From: Ramlibacter agri
Lineage (GTDB): Bacteria > Pseudomonadota > Gammaproteobacteria > Burkholderiales > Burkholderiaceae_C
Length of the DNA stretch: 64,000 nucleotides
NCBI RefSeq assembly: GCF_012927085.1
Contig: NZ_JABBFX010000001.1
Location: 248,001 to 312,000 of the forward strand
Reading direction: 5' to 3'
In this document: positions 17,834 through 27,437 of the stretch, one piece after another
Layout of the letters: each line of letters starts with the position of its first letter
Numbering within the stretch: the stretch's first letter is position 1
Notes under the pieces: model-generated
Database searches by the model: none
What the model saw: only the letters and a program-made list of their open reading frames with translations
Told to the model about the DNA's origin: nothing
Made by a program: the position numbers and the translations under genes

Positions 17834-18582
17834 AGCACGCCCGCGTTGTCTACCAGGGAGTGGTGCACGCCGCCACCGAGAAGGACGGCTGGCGCCTGCT
17901 GCTGGACGACGGCCAGCTGGTGTCGCCCGACGCCGTCACCTGGCTGCCGCCCCTGAAGCCGCTGGAAAAGCCACGGACCATCCTGGCCCTTGGCCTCAAC
18001 TACGCCGACCACGCCAAGGAACTCGCCTTCAAGGCGCCGCCCAAGGAGCCGCTGGTTTTCCTGAAGGGCGAGCGCGCGCTCAATGGCCACCGCCAGTTCA
18101 CCCAGCGCCCCGCCGACGCGACCTTCATGCACTACGAGTGCGAGCTCGCGGTGGTGATCGGGCGTGCCGCGAAGAAGGTCAAGCGCGACGACGCCTACGA
18201 CTTCATCGCCGGCTACACGGCGGCCAACGACTACGCGATCCGCGACTACCTGGAAAACTGGTACCGCCCCAACCTGCGCGTGAAGAACCGCGACGGCGCC
18301 ACGCCGCTGGGCCCGTGGCTGGTCGACGCCAGGGACATCCCCAACCCGATGAACCTGGCGCTGAAGACCACCGTCAACGGCCAGGTCACGCAGAGCGGCC
18401 ACACGAAGGACATGATCTTCGACGTGCCCTTCCTCGTCGAGTACTTCTCCAGCTTCATGACGCTGAACCCCGGCGACCTGATCCTGACGGGCACGCCCGA
18501 TGGCGTGGTCGACTGCCAGGCCGGCGACGTGGTCGTCACCGAAATCGAGGGCATCGGCGCCCTCATGAACACCATCTCCTGA
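17830..18582 (+). CDS. hpaG2: HpaG C-terminal-type protein (FAH family decarboxylase/isomerase subunit 2)
   Basis: This is a 250-residue fumarylacetoacetate-hydrolase-fold enzyme corresponding to the second half of HpaG. The catalytic and metal region is complete: ILALGLNYADHAKE, EPLVFLKGERAL, then HYECELAVVIG with its acidic metal ligands, and FMTLNPGDLILTGTPDGV. It works with the product of the preceding gene to turn the 5-carboxymethyl-2-hydroxymuconate-derived tricarboxylate into 2-hydroxyhepta-2,4-dienedioate. Overlapping ATGA coupling with hpaG1 suggests a stoichiometric pair. The start at 17830 is fixed by this overlap. Confidence 0.92.
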   Translation: MKHARVVYQGVVHAATEKDGWRLLLDDGQLVSPDAVTWLPPLKPLEKPRTILALGLNYADHAKELAFKAPPKEPLVFLKGERALNGHRQFTQRPADATFMHYECELAVVIGRAAKKVKRDDAYDFIAGYTAANDYAIRDYLENWYRPNLRVKNRDGATPLGPWLVDARDIPNPMNLALKTTVNGQVTQSGHTKDMIFDVPFLVEYFSSFMTLNPGDLILTGTPDGVVDCQAGDVVVTEIEGIGALMNTIS

Positions 18583-18589
18583 ACACTCC

Positions 18590-20047
18590 ATGCGCATCGA
18601 GCACCTGATCAACGGCAAGTCCGTCGCCGGCCGCGACTACTTCGAGACCGTCAACCCCGCCACGCAGGAAGTGCTGGCCGAAGTGGCTTCCGGCGGCGAG
18701 CAGGAAGTGAACGACGCCGTCGCCGCGGCGAAGGCGGCCTTCCCGTCCTGGGCCGGCATGTCGGCGACCGAGCGCGCAAAGCTCGTTCGCCGCCTCGGCG
18801 ACCTGATCGCGAAGAACGTGCCCGAGATCTCGCAGACCGAGACCAACGACACCGGCCAGGTGATCGCGCAGACCGGCAAGCAGCTGGTGCCGCGCGCGGC
18901 CGACAACTTCTATTACTTCGCCGAGATGTGCGTGCGAGTGGACGGCCACACCTATCCCACGCCCACCCACCTGAACTACACGCTGTTCCATCCGGTCGGC
19001 GTCTGCGCGCTGATCTCGCCGTGGAACGTGCCCTTCATGACGTCCACCTGGAAGGTGGCGCCCTGCCTCGCCTTCGGCAACACCGCGGTGCTGAAGATGA
19101 GCGAGCTGTCGCCGCTGACCGCGGCGCGCCTGGGCGAGCTGGCGCTGGAAGCCGGCATCCCGGCCGGCGTGCTGAACATCGTGCACGGCTACGGCAAGGA
19201 CGCGGGCGAGCCGCTGGTAAAGCACCCCGACGTGCGCGCCATCTCCTTCACCGGTTCCACCGCCACCGGCAACCGCATCGTGCAGGCCGCGGGCCTGAAG
19301 AAGTTCAGCATGGAGCTGGGCGGCAAGTCGCCCTTCGTCATCTTCGACGACGCCAACCTGGACCGCGCGCTGGACGCCGCCGTGTTCATGATCTTCTCCA
19401 ACAACGGCGAACGCTGCACGGCGGGCAGCCGCATCCTGGTGCAGAAGTCGATCTACGCCAGCTTCGTCGACAAGTTCGTCGCACGGGCGAAGAAGATCTC
19501 CGTCGGCGACCCGCTGGACGAACGCACCATCATCGGCCCGATGATTTCGCAAGCGCACCTGGCCAAGGTGCGCGGCTACATCGAACAGGGGCAGAAGGAA
19601 GGCGCGCAGATGCTGTGTGGCGGCCTCGAGGTTCCGTCGCTGCCGAATCGCGTCAAGAAGGGCAACTACGTCGCGCCTACCGTCTTCGCGGACGTCAAGA
19701 ACAGCATGAAGATCGCGCAGGACGAGATCTTCGGGCCGGTGGCCTGCCTGATCCCCTTCGAGGACGAAGCCGACGCGATCCGCATCGCCAACGACACGCA
19801 GTACGGCCTGTCTTCGTACGTGTGGACCGAGAACATCGGCAAGGCGCACCGCGTGGCGGCGGCCATCGAGGCCGGCATGTGCTTCGTCAACAGCCAGAAC
19901 GTGCGCGACCTGCGCCAGCCCTTCGGCGGCACGAAAGCGTCCGGCACCGGCCGCGAAGGCGGCACCTGGAGCTACGAAGTGTTCCTGGAGCCGAAGAACG
20001 TGGCGGTGTCGCTGGGCAACCACCACATCCCGCACTGGGGCGCCTGA
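18590..20047 (+). CDS. hpaE: 5-carboxymethyl-2-hydroxymuconate semialdehyde dehydrogenase
   Basis: This is a 485-residue NAD-dependent aldehyde dehydrogenase oxidising the ring-cleavage semialdehyde of the homoprotocatechuate pathway. Visible motifs are ISPWNVPFMTSTWKVAPCLA (cofactor entry), FTGSTATGN (coenzyme loop), MELGGKSPFVIFDD with the general-base Glu, and NNGERCTAGSRILV with the catalytic Cys. The C-terminal QPFGGTKASGTGREGG is typical of the class. The length equals HpaE of E. coli. It starts 7 bases after hpaG2 and ends 2 bases before the Bug gene. Confidence 0.95.
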   Translation: MRIEHLINGKSVAGRDYFETVNPATQEVLAEVASGGEQEVNDAVAAAKAAFPSWAGMSATERAKLVRRLGDLIAKNVPEISQTETNDTGQVIAQTGKQLVPRAADNFYYFAEMCVRVDGHTYPTPTHLNYTLFHPVGVCALISPWNVPFMTSTWKVAPCLAFGNTAVLKMSELSPLTAARLGELALEAGIPAGVLNIVHGYGKDAGEPLVKHPDVRAISFTGSTATGNRIVQAAGLKKFSMELGGKSPFVIFDDANLDRALDAAVFMIFSNNGERCTAGSRILVQKSIYASFVDKFVARAKKISVGDPLDERTIIGPMISQAHLAKVRGYIEQGQKEGAQMLCGGLEVPSLPNRVKKGNYVAPTVFADVKNSMKIAQDEIFGPVACLIPFEDEADAIRIANDTQYGLSSYVWTENIGKAHRVAAAIEAGMCFVNSQNVRDLRQPFGGTKASGTGREGGTWSYEVFLEPKNVAVSLGNHHIPHWGA

Positions 20048-20049
20048 AG

Positions 20050-21012
20050 ATGCAGCGCCGCTCCTTCCTGCTGGGCGCCGCGGGCGCCGGCCTGCTGCCC
20101 GCATTCGCACAGGCGCAAGGCGCGTGGCCCGCGCGGCCGCTGCGGCTGGTCGTGCCCTTCACGCCCGGCGGCACCACCGACTTCGTCACGCGCCTCGTCG
20201 CGGCCGAACTGCCGAAGACCCTGGGCCAGCCGGTCGTCGTGGAGAACCGGCCCGGCGCCGGCACCGTGATCGGCGTGGACAACGTCGCCAAGTCGGCGCC
20301 GGACGGCCTGTCCTTCGTCACGGTCGCCAACAGCTTCTGCGTCAACGCCACCCTGCTGAAGAGGCTGCCTTACGACACGGTGCACGACCTGCGGCCCGTC
20401 GCGCTCATGGGCATGTCGGAGCACGTGCTGTGCACCTTCCCGGGCAGCGGCCTCCTCAAGGTGTCCGACATCGTGGCGCTGGCGCGCAGCAAGCCTCTCA
20501 GCTATGCGTCGTTCGGCTCGGGCACATCCGCGCACCTGGCCGGCGAGATGCTGAAGGCGCAGCTGGGCGCCGACATCGTGCACGTGCCGTACAAGGGCCA
20601 GGCCCCCGCGCTCTCCGACCTGCTCGGTGGCCAGGTCACCATGATGTTCGGCAACTGGCCGGAGTTCCGCGGCCACATCGCTTCCGGCAAGCTGGTGGCG
20701 TTGGGCATGGCGACGGCGAAACGCTCGGTCTATGCGCCGCAGATCCCGACCCTCGCCGAACAGGGCGTGAAGGTGGAGTCCAACTCCTGGAACGGCCTGC
20801 TGGCGCCGGCCGCCACGCCGGACGCGATCGTGCAGCGCATGAACGCCGACGTGAACAAGGCGCTGGCCGCGCCGGCAGTGCTGGAGGCTTTCCAGAAGGG
20901 CGGCATCGCCTCGCTTTCGGGCAGCCCCGCGCAGTTCGCCGATTTCATCCAGTCCGAGATCGCGCGCTATGCGGAGGTGATCCGCCGCGCCAACATCACG
21001 GCCGAAGGCTAG
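20050..21012 (+). CDS. Bug-family solute-binding protein inside the hpa operon
   Basis: This is a 320-residue periplasmic binding protein of the TTT type. A twin-arginine-like signal (QRRSFLLGAAGAGLLPAFAQA) precedes WPARPLRLVVPFTPGGTTDF. The family landmarks KRLPYDTVHDLRPVAL and VHVPYKGQAPALSDLLGGQV are clear. It is set between hpaE and hpaD with gaps of 2 and 9 bases, so it is expressed with the pathway. No TTT membrane subunits are nearby. Binding of an aromatic acid such as hydroxyphenylacetate or homoprotocatechuate is a reasonable guess from context only. Confidence 0.9.
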   Translation: MQRRSFLLGAAGAGLLPAFAQAQGAWPARPLRLVVPFTPGGTTDFVTRLVAAELPKTLGQPVVVENRPGAGTVIGVDNVAKSAPDGLSFVTVANSFCVNATLLKRLPYDTVHDLRPVALMGMSEHVLCTFPGSGLLKVSDIVALARSKPLSYASFGSGTSAHLAGEMLKAQLGADIVHVPYKGQAPALSDLLGGQVTMMFGNWPEFRGHIASGKLVALGMATAKRSVYAPQIPTLAEQGVKVESNSWNGLLAPAATPDAIVQRMNADVNKALAAPAVLEAFQKGGIASLSGSPAQFADFIQSEIARYAEVIRRANITAEG

Positions 21013-21021
21013 GAGACGACC

Positions 21022-21948
21022 ATGGGCAAGCTGGCTCTCGCCGCCAAGATCACGCACGTCCCGTCGATGTACCTCAGCGAGCTGCCGGGCGAGCGCAAGG
21101 GCTCGCGCCAGGACGCGATCGACGGCCATGCGGAAATCGGCCGGCGCTGCCGCGAGCTGGGCGTGGACACCATCGTGGTGTTCGACACCCACTGGCTGGT
21201 CAACGCCAACTACCACATCAATTGCGGCGAGCACTTCAAGGGGCTCTACACGAGCAACGAGCTGCCGCACTTCATCAGCAACATGTCCTACGAGTTCCCC
21301 GGCAATCCGAAGCTGGGGAAGTTGCTGGCCCAGGTCTGCAACGACTGGGGCGTGGAGACGCTGGCGCATGACCGCACGACGCTGGCGCCGGAGTACGGCA
21401 CGCTGGTGCCCATGCGCTACATGAACCAGGACCAGAACTTCCAGGTGGTCTCGGTGTCGGCGCTGTGCCAGGCGCACTATCTCAACGACAGCGCGCGCCT
21501 GGGCTGGGCCATGCGGCGCGCGGTGGAGGACCACTACGACGGCACCGTGGCCTTCTTCGCCAGCGGCTCGCTGTCGCACCGCTTCGCGCAGAACGGCCTG
21601 GCGCCGGAGTTCGCCTTCAAGATCTGGAGTCCCTTCCTGGAGCAGCTCGATCGCGAAGTCGTGCGCATGTGGGAAGCCGGCGAGTGGAAGGCCTTCTGCG
21701 GCATGCTGCCCGAATACGCCAGCAAGGGCCACGGCGAAGGCTTCATGCACGACACAGCGATGCTGCTAGGCGCGCTGGGCTGGTCCGAATACACCGGCAA
21801 GGCGGAAATCATCACGCCCTACTTCGGCGCTTCCGGCACCGGCCAGATGAACGCGCTGTTCCCGGTGCTGCCGGTCAGCGGCGACGCCATCCCCAAGGCG
21901 CAGGCTTCCGCCGCCGAGGGCTATACCAACATCAACCAGCGGCTCTGA
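21022..21948 (+). CDS. hpaD: 3,4-dihydroxyphenylacetate 2,3-dioxygenase
   Basis: This is a 308-residue extradiol ring-cleavage dioxygenase of the LigB (type III) class. It opens homoprotocatechuate to 5-carboxymethyl-2-hydroxymuconate semialdehyde using non-haem Fe(II). Visible are LAAKITHVPSMYLSELPG with a metal-ligand His, TIVVFDTHWLVNANYH with the second, and FASGSLSHRFAQNGL with the acid/base His. GFMHDTAMLLGALGW and the late EYTGKAEIITPYFG close the domain. It starts 9 bases after the Bug gene with GGAGA upstream. HpaE acts on its product. Confidence 0.93.
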   Translation: MGKLALAAKITHVPSMYLSELPGERKGSRQDAIDGHAEIGRRCRELGVDTIVVFDTHWLVNANYHINCGEHFKGLYTSNELPHFISNMSYEFPGNPKLGKLLAQVCNDWGVETLAHDRTTLAPEYGTLVPMRYMNQDQNFQVVSVSALCQAHYLNDSARLGWAMRRAVEDHYDGTVAFFASGSLSHRFAQNGLAPEFAFKIWSPFLEQLDREVVRMWEAGEWKAFCGMLPEYASKGHGEGFMHDTAMLLGALGWSEYTGKAEIITPYFGASGTGQMNALFPVLPVSGDAIPKAQASAAEGYTNINQRL

Positions 21949-21953
21949 CGAAC

Positions 21954-22358
21954 ATGCCCCACTGCGTCATCCTCTACACACCCAACCTTGACGCCAAGAC
22001 GGACGTCAGTGTCCTGTGCCGCAAGCTGGCGGACCAGATGCTCACGATCCAGGACGAAGCGGGCAAGCAGGTGTTCCCCACCGGCGGCACGCGCGTGCTG
22101 GCCTATCCCGCCGCGCATTACGCCGTGGCGGACGGCAAGGGCGACTACGGCTTCATGTACCTGAACATCCGCATGGCCAGCGGCCGCAGCGCGGACGTGA
22201 AGAAGATGGCCGGCGACCGCTTGCTCGACGTCGTGAAGGAACACTTCAAGCCCATCTTCGAGCAGGAGCTCGTGGGCATCACCCTGCAGATCGACGAAAG
22301 CCCCGGCCAGGTCTACGACGGCAAGCACAGCACCCTGCACCCCCTGTTCAACCAATGA
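21954..22358 (+). CDS. hpaF: 5-carboxymethyl-2-hydroxymuconate isomerase
   Basis: This is a 134-residue tautomerase-superfamily enzyme converting 5-carboxymethyl-2-hydroxymuconate to its 2-oxo isomer. Pro2 becomes the catalytic N-terminal proline after Met removal ([13 protein letters not shown]). The rest, including [17 protein letters not shown] and [12 protein letters not shown], fits HpaF. It is slightly longer than the E. coli protein (126 residues). It starts 5 bases after hpaD and overlaps hpaH by 4 bases. Confidence 0.92.
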   Translation: MPHCVILYTPNLDAKTDVSVLCRKLADQMLTIQDEAGKQVFPTGGTRVLAYPAAHYAVADGKGDYGFMYLNIRMASGRSADVKKMAGDRLLDVVKEHFKPIFEQELVGITLQIDESPGQVYDGKHSTLHPLFNQ

Positions 22359-23158
22359 GCTTCCTCCCCGACACCATCCAGCAGCTCGCCCGCGAGCTGC
22401 ACGAGAGCGAGCGCACCCGCCAGCAGGTGGAGCACTTCTCCAAGCGCTTCCCCGGCATGACTGTCGAAGACGGCTACGCCGTCTCGCGCGCCTGGGTGCA
22501 GATGAAGATCGCCGAGGGCCGCAAGGCGCTGGGCCACAAGATCGGCCTGACCTCGCGCGCCATGCAGCAGTCCAGCCAGATCGACGAGCCGGATTACGGC
22601 ACCTTGCTGGACGACATGTTCTTCACGCCGGGCGACATCCCCACCGAGCGCTTCATCGCGCCGCGCGTGGAGGTGGAGCTGGCCTTCATCCTCAAGCAGC
22701 CGCTGCGCGGCGCCGAGGTGTCGATGGAGGACGTGCTCGCCGCCACCGAGTACGTGCAGCCGGCCATCGAGATCATCGACGCCCGCATCGAACAGTTCGA
22801 CCGCCACACCAAGGTCGCGCGCAAGGTGCAGGACACCATCAGCGACAACGCCGCCAACGCCGGCATCGTGCTCGGTGGCCGCAAGGTGCATCCGCGCGAG
22901 GTGGACCTGCCCTGGTGCGGCGCCATCCTGCGCCAGAACGGCGTGGTCGAAGAGACCGGCCTCGCTGCCGGCGTGCAAGGCCATCCCGCCATCGGCGTGG
23001 CCTGGCTCGCGCGCAAGCTCGCGCCCTGGGGCGAGGGCCTGGAAGCCGGCGAGGTCGTGCTGGCCGGCTCCTTCACGCGCCCGGTGGGCGCCAAGCGCGG
23101 CGACGTCTTCGACGCCGACTACGGGCCGCTCGGCCGCTTCGAATTCCGCTTCGTCTGA
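22355..23158 (+). CDS. hpaH: 2-oxo-hept-4-ene-1,7-dioate hydratase
   Basis: This is a 267-residue hydratase of the MhpD/HpaH group with a FAH-like fold and a divalent metal. It hydrates 2-oxohept-4-ene-1,7-dioate to 4-hydroxy-2-oxoheptanedioate. Landmarks are [37 protein letters not shown] with acidic metal ligands, and the [18 protein letters not shown] segment. The C-terminal [12 protein letters not shown] is usual. Its start overlaps the hpaF stop (ATGA). It feeds HpaI, 8 bases downstream. Confidence 0.94.
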   Translation: MSFLPDTIQQLARELHESERTRQQVEHFSKRFPGMTVEDGYAVSRAWVQMKIAEGRKALGHKIGLTSRAMQQSSQIDEPDYGTLLDDMFFTPGDIPTERFIAPRVEVELAFILKQPLRGAEVSMEDVLAATEYVQPAIEIIDARIEQFDRHTKVARKVQDTISDNAANAGIVLGGRKVHPREVDLPWCGAILRQNGVVEETGLAAGVQGHPAIGVAWLARKLAPWGEGLEAGEVVLAGSFTRPVGAKRGDVFDADYGPLGRFEFRFV

Positions 23159-23166
23159 GAGATTCC

Positions 23167-23979
23167 ATGCAGACCATCGTCAATCCCTTCAAGAAGGCGC
23201 TGGCCGAAGGCCGGCCGCAAATCGGCCTGTGGTGCAGCATGCTGGGCGCCATCCCTACCGAGATCTGTGCCGGCGCCGGCTTCGACTGGCTGCTGCTGGA
23301 CGCCGAGCACACGCCCAACGACCCGGAGAACCTGCTGCAGCAAGCGCAGATCATTGCCGGCTATCCCGACACGCACGCGATCGCACGCGTGCCCATGGGC
23401 CACGGCTACGTCGGCCAGGCGCTGATCAAGCAGTACCTGGACCTCGGCATCCAGACCATCCTGGTGCCGATGGTCGACACGCCGGAGCAGGCCCGCGAGC
23501 TGGTGCGCTGCATGCGCTACCCGCCCGAAGGCATCCGCGGCATGGCAGGCGCGCGCGCCTCGCGCTGGGGCCGCATCGCCAACTACGCCAAGGAAGCCAA
23601 CGACCAGGTCTGCCTGCTGGTGCAGGCCGAGACGCGCGAGGCCATCGAGAACCTCGACGCGATCGCCGCCGTCGAAGGCGTCGACGGCGTGTTCATCGGT
23701 CCCTCGGATTTGTCGGCCGCCTTCGGCCACGTCAGCGACCCGTGGCATCCGGAGATGCAGCAGGTGATCGCGGACAGCTTCCGCCGCATCCAGCGCGCCG
23801 GCAAGGCCATCGGCATCCTGACGCTGGACGAGGCGCTGGCGAAGCAGCACGTGGAAATGGGCGCGACCTTCGTCGCCGTGGCCACCGACACCAGCCTGAT
23901 GCTGAAGGCCACCAACGCGCTGGTTGCCAAGTTCAAGGGCGCGCCCGCGCCGTCCGCCTCGGGCAAGCAGAACTACTGA
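23167..23979 (+). CDS. hpaI: 4-hydroxy-2-oxoheptanedioate aldolase
   Basis: This is a 270-residue class II pyruvate aldolase splitting 4-hydroxy-2-oxoheptanedioate to pyruvate and succinate semialdehyde, the last step of the pathway. Seen are [33 protein letters not shown] with the catalytic His, IARVPMGHG, the [14 protein letters not shown] block with a metal site, and [15 protein letters not shown]. The Ala/Pro/Ser tail is short and dispensable-looking. Its stop overlaps the start of the dehydratase gene (TGATG), so transcription continues past the classical pathway end. Confidence 0.95.
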   Translation: MQTIVNPFKKALAEGRPQIGLWCSMLGAIPTEICAGAGFDWLLLDAEHTPNDPENLLQQAQIIAGYPDTHAIARVPMGHGYVGQALIKQYLDLGIQTILVPMVDTPEQARELVRCMRYPPEGIRGMAGARASRWGRIANYAKEANDQVCLLVQAETREAIENLDAIAAVEGVDGVFIGPSDLSAAFGHVSDPWHPEMQQVIADSFRRIQRAGKAIGILTLDEALAKQHVEMGATFVAVATDTSLMLKATNALVAKFKGAPAPSASGKQNY

Positions 23980-25694
23980 TGGCCGGCGAACCGAAGCGGC
24001 CGTTCCGCTCGGCCACCCTCTACGAAGGCCTGGTGCGCGCCACCACGCGCAGCTTCCTGCGCGGCCTGGGAATGGACGAGGACGAGATCCGCCGCCCGCA
24101 CGTGGGCGTGTTCCACACCGGCGGCGAGATGAGCCCGTGCAACACCAACCTGCGCGAGCAGGCGCAACACGCCAAGACCGGCATCTACGCCGCCGGCGGC
24201 ATGCCGCACGAGTGCCCAGTGGTGTCCATCTCCGACGGCCTGACCATGGCGCATTCGGGCATGCGCTTCTCGCTGATCTCGCGCGAGCTCATCGCCGACA
24301 GCGTCGAAGCTTCCACGCGCGGCCACCAGTGGGACGGCATCTTCGCCATCGGCGCCTGCGACAAGAACCTGCCGGGCCTGATGATGGGCATCGTCCGCTG
24401 CAACGTGCCGGGCGTGTTCGTGCATGGCGGCGCGGCGATTCCCGGGCAAGTGGAAGGCCGCGACGTCAACGTCGTCAACACCTACGAAACCATCGGCAAG
24501 GTGCTGGCCGGCGCTGCCACGCGCGAGCAGCTGGACACGATGAGCGCCAACTGCCTGCCGACGGCGGGCGCCTGCGCGGGCCAGTTCACCGCCAACACCA
24601 TGGGCATGGTGTCCGAGGCGCTCGGCCTGGCGCCGATCGGCTCGTCGATGGTGCCGGCCGTGTTTGCCGAGCGCGCGCCGTTGATGCGCCGCGCCGCGAA
24701 GCAGCTGATGGCCGCCGTGATGGGCGAAGCGCCGCTGCCGCGCGACATCGTCACCCGCAAGGCGCTGGAGAACGCCTGCGCCGTGGTCTCCGCCACCGGC
24801 GGTTCCACCAACGCGGCGCTGCACCTGCCGGCGATCGCGCACGAGGCGGGCATCGCCTTCCACCTGGACGACGTGGCGGAGATCTTTGCCCGCACGCCCT
24901 TGATCGGCAACCTCTCGCCCGGCGGCAAGTACCTGGCGCGCGACGTCTATTACGCCGGCGGCGCGCAGGTCATCATGAAGGAACTGCTGGCGCACGGCTT
25001 CCTGCACGGCGACGCGCTGACCTGGACCGGTCGCACGCTGGCCGAGGAACTGGCCGACGCGAACGCGCCCGACGGTGAAGTGATTCGCCGCGTCGAAGAA
25101 GCGCTCTCGCGCGATGGTGGCCTCGCGGTTCTGAAAGGCAACCTCTGCCCCGACGGCGCGCTGCTGAAAGTGGCGGGATTGCAGACGCTGGTGCACAGCG
25201 GTCCTGCGCGCGTGTTCGAGAACGAGGAAGAAGCGCAGTCGGCCGTGCAGAACCGCCGCTACGAAGCGGGGGACGTCATCGTCATCCGCAACGAAGGGCC
25301 GAAAGGCAGCCCCGGCATGCGCGAGATGCTGGGCCTGACCGCCCTGCTCTATGGCCAGGGCATGGGCGACAAGGTGGCGCTGCTCACCGACGGCCGCTTC
25401 TCCGGCGCCACGCGCGGCCTGTGCATCGGCTACGCCGGTCCTGAAGCCGCGGCTGGCGGGCCGATCGCGGCGCTGCGCAACGGCGATCGCATCCACATCG
25501 ACGCGCGGCCGCAGGCGCGCAGCATCCGCGTGGAGTTGAGCGAAGAAGAAATCCGGGGCCGTCTGGCCACGCTGCAAGCACGCCCCGCCCCGCGCGGCGG
25601 CCTGCTCGAGAAATACGCCGCCACCGTGCGGCCCGCGCACCAGGGCGCGGTGACCCATTCGGGCGCCGTCACCTGGCTGCGGGACGTTAGCTGA
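23979..25694 (+). CDS. IlvD/Edd-family dehydratase, possibly not the biosynthetic IlvD
   Basis: This is a 571-residue iron-sulfur dehydratase. Likely cluster cysteines appear in [24 protein letters not shown] and [17 protein letters not shown]. The C-terminal region has SKG-like [20 protein letters not shown] and [15 protein letters not shown]. The family includes dihydroxy-acid dehydratase and sugar-acid dehydratases. Its place in the hpa operon, directly followed by a class II aldolase and a ketopantoate-reductase-like enzyme, argues for a catabolic sugar-acid or hydroxy-acid substrate rather than valine synthesis. This is an inference; sequence alone does not separate the two. Confidence 0.88.
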   Translation: MAGEPKRPFRSATLYEGLVRATTRSFLRGLGMDEDEIRRPHVGVFHTGGEMSPCNTNLREQAQHAKTGIYAAGGMPHECPVVSISDGLTMAHSGMRFSLISRELIADSVEASTRGHQWDGIFAIGACDKNLPGLMMGIVRCNVPGVFVHGGAAIPGQVEGRDVNVVNTYETIGKVLAGAATREQLDTMSANCLPTAGACAGQFTANTMGMVSEALGLAPIGSSMVPAVFAERAPLMRRAAKQLMAAVMGEAPLPRDIVTRKALENACAVVSATGGSTNAALHLPAIAHEAGIAFHLDDVAEIFARTPLIGNLSPGGKYLARDVYYAGGAQVIMKELLAHGFLHGDALTWTGRTLAEELADANAPDGEVIRRVEEALSRDGGLAVLKGNLCPDGALLKVAGLQTLVHSGPARVFENEEEAQSAVQNRRYEAGDVIVIRNEGPKGSPGMREMLGLTALLYGQGMGDKVALLTDGRFSGATRGLCIGYAGPEAAAGGPIAALRNGDRIHIDARPQARSIRVELSEEEIRGRLATLQARPAPRGGLLEKYAATVRPAHQGAVTHSGAVTWLRDVS

Positions 25695-25702
25695 GGACAA
25701 GC

Positions 25703-26461
25703 ATGAAGGACTTTCACCCCGACGAATGGAAGGCGCGCGTCGAACTGGCCGCCGCCTACCGCATCTTCGACATGCTCGGCTGGACCGAGATGATCTACAA
25801 CCACATCACGGTGCGCCTGCCCGACTCCGTGACCAAGGGCGAGAAGCAGTTCCTGATCAACCCCTTCGGCCTGCACTACTCCGAGGTCACGGCCAGCAAC
25901 CTGCTGAAGATCGACGTACACGGCAACAAGCTGGATGTGGACAACCCGTGGCCGGTGAACCCCGCGGGCTTCACCATCCATGCAGCCATCCACGAGAGCG
26001 TGCCGGAAGCGCATTGCGTGATGCATACCCACACCACCAACGGACTGGCCGTGGCCTGCAGCGAAGTGGGGCTGGCGCAGAACAACTTCTATTCCGCGCA
26101 GCTGCACGACATGGTGGCCTACCATGACTTCGAGGGCATCACCATCCACGCCGACGAGGCGCCGCGCCTGCTGGCGAGCCTGGGCGCGAAGCCGCTGATG
26201 ATCCTGCGCAACCACGGCCTGTTGGCCGCGGGCCCGACCCTCCCGCTGACTTTCGTGCGCCTGTGGACCCTGCAGCGCGCCTGCGACATCCAGGTGACCC
26301 AGGCCGCGCTGGGCCCTGCCATTCGCATCCCCGAGGCGGTGGCGAAGAAGACCACGCACGACTCCTTCCAGTTCGACGCGCAGTTCGGCGCCGGCCAGGA
26401 TGTCTTCGACGCGATGACACGCCTGATGGAGGCCCGCACCGGCGCGGGCTACAAGGCATGA
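25703..26461 (+). CDS. Class II aldolase/adducin family protein
   Basis: This is a 252-residue zinc-dependent aldolase or epimerase domain protein. The fold's landmarks are MLGWTEMIYNHITVRLPD, FLINPFGLHYSEVTASNLLK, and HAAIHESVPEAHCVMHTHTT with the zinc-binding H-x-H. A further zinc-ligand His lies in ILRNHGLLAAGPTLP. The family covers fuculose-phosphate aldolase, ribulose-phosphate epimerase and actin-associated adducin-like forms of unknown activity, to which this full-length single-domain form belongs. It follows the dehydratase by 8 bases and overlaps the reductase by 4. Confidence 0.88.
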   Translation: MKDFHPDEWKARVELAAAYRIFDMLGWTEMIYNHITVRLPDSVTKGEKQFLINPFGLHYSEVTASNLLKIDVHGNKLDVDNPWPVNPAGFTIHAAIHESVPEAHCVMHTHTTNGLAVACSEVGLAQNNFYSAQLHDMVAYHDFEGITIHADEAPRLLASLGAKPLMILRNHGLLAAGPTLPLTFVRLWTLQRACDIQVTQAALGPAIRIPEAVAKKTTHDSFQFDAQFGAGQDVFDAMTRLMEARTGAGYKA

Positions 26462-27435
26462 AAAAGGTCTGCATCTACGGCGCCGGCGCCATCGGCGGCT
26501 GGATCGGCATGCGGCTGGCGCAGGCCGGCTGCGACGTGAGCGTGGTTGCGCGCGGCGCGACGCTGGCAGCGCTGAAGCAGAACGGGCTGCGCCTGAACGT
26601 GGGCGGCGAGACGCTGGCTGCCAAGGCGAAGGCCAGCGCTTCGCCCGCCGACCTGGGCGAGCAGGACCTCGTGATCGTGGCCGTGAAGGCGCCGGCGATG
26701 GCCGACGTCGCCGCGGCCATCGCCCCGCTGCTGGGGCCGGACACCATCGTGCTGACCGCGATGAACGGCGTGCCGTGGTGGTTCTTCGAAGGCTTTGGCG
26801 GCCAGTTCCAGGGGACCCGCCTGAAGGCTGTGGATCCGGAAGGAAAAATCGCCGCGGCCATCCCCGGGAAGCACATCATCGGCTGCGTGGTGCACGCCAG
26901 CTGCGCGTTGCGCGAGCCGGGCTACGTGCAGCACCACTTCGGCAACAAGCTGATCATCGGCGAGCCCAGCGGCCAGAAGACCCAGCGCGTGCAGCAACTG
27001 GTGGCGCTGCTGCAGAAGGCCGGCCACGAAGTGGAACTGTCCGAGCAGATCCAGAAGGACGCCTGGTACAAGCTGTGGGGCAACATGACGGTGAACCCCG
27101 TCAGCGCCGTCACCGGCGCAACGACGGATTTGATCCTCAACGACGACTTGGTGCGCGGCTTCATCTCCGCGGTGATGCTGGAGGCGCGCGAGATCGGCGG
27201 CCGCATCGGCATCCCGATCGCGCAGCAGCCGGAAGACCGGCACCAGGTGACGCGCAAGCTTGGCGCCTTCAAGACCTCGATGCTGCAGGACGTGGAAGCC
27301 GGCAAGCCGGTGGAACTGGACGCGCTGGTGACGGTGGTGAAGGAACTGGGCGCGCTGACCGGCACGCCGACGCCCTTTACCGACGCGCTGTTGGGCCTGG
27401 CCCGGCTGCACGCCCGCATCCACGGCCTCTATTGA
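26458..27435 (+). CDS. 2-dehydropantoate 2-reductase family protein
   Basis: This is a 325-residue NAD(P)-dependent reductase of the ketopantoate reductase family. The Rossmann motif is GAGAIGGWIG at residues 8-17. The central KLWGNMTVNPVSAVTGAT holds the catalytic Lys/Asn region, and KTSMLQDVEAGKPVELDALV is the conserved substrate-binding block with Ser and Asp/Glu. Many genomes carry catabolic paralogues of PanE, and its position behind an aldolase and a dehydratase suggests reduction of a 2-oxo acid made in this operon. PanE function in pantothenate synthesis is less likely but possible. ATGA overlap with the upstream gene. Confidence 0.88.
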   Translation: MKKVCIYGAGAIGGWIGMRLAQAGCDVSVVARGATLAALKQNGLRLNVGGETLAAKAKASASPADLGEQDLVIVAVKAPAMADVAAAIAPLLGPDTIVLTAMNGVPWWFFEGFGGQFQGTRLKAVDPEGKIAAAIPGKHIIGCVVHASCALREPGYVQHHFGNKLIIGEPSGQKTQRVQQLVALLQKAGHEVELSEQIQKDAWYKLWGNMTVNPVSAVTGATTDLILNDDLVRGFISAVMLEAREIGGRIGIPIAQQPEDRHQVTRKLGAFKTSMLQDVEAGKPVELDALVTVVKELGALTGTPTPFTDALLGLARLHARIHGLY

Positions 27436-27437
27436 GC

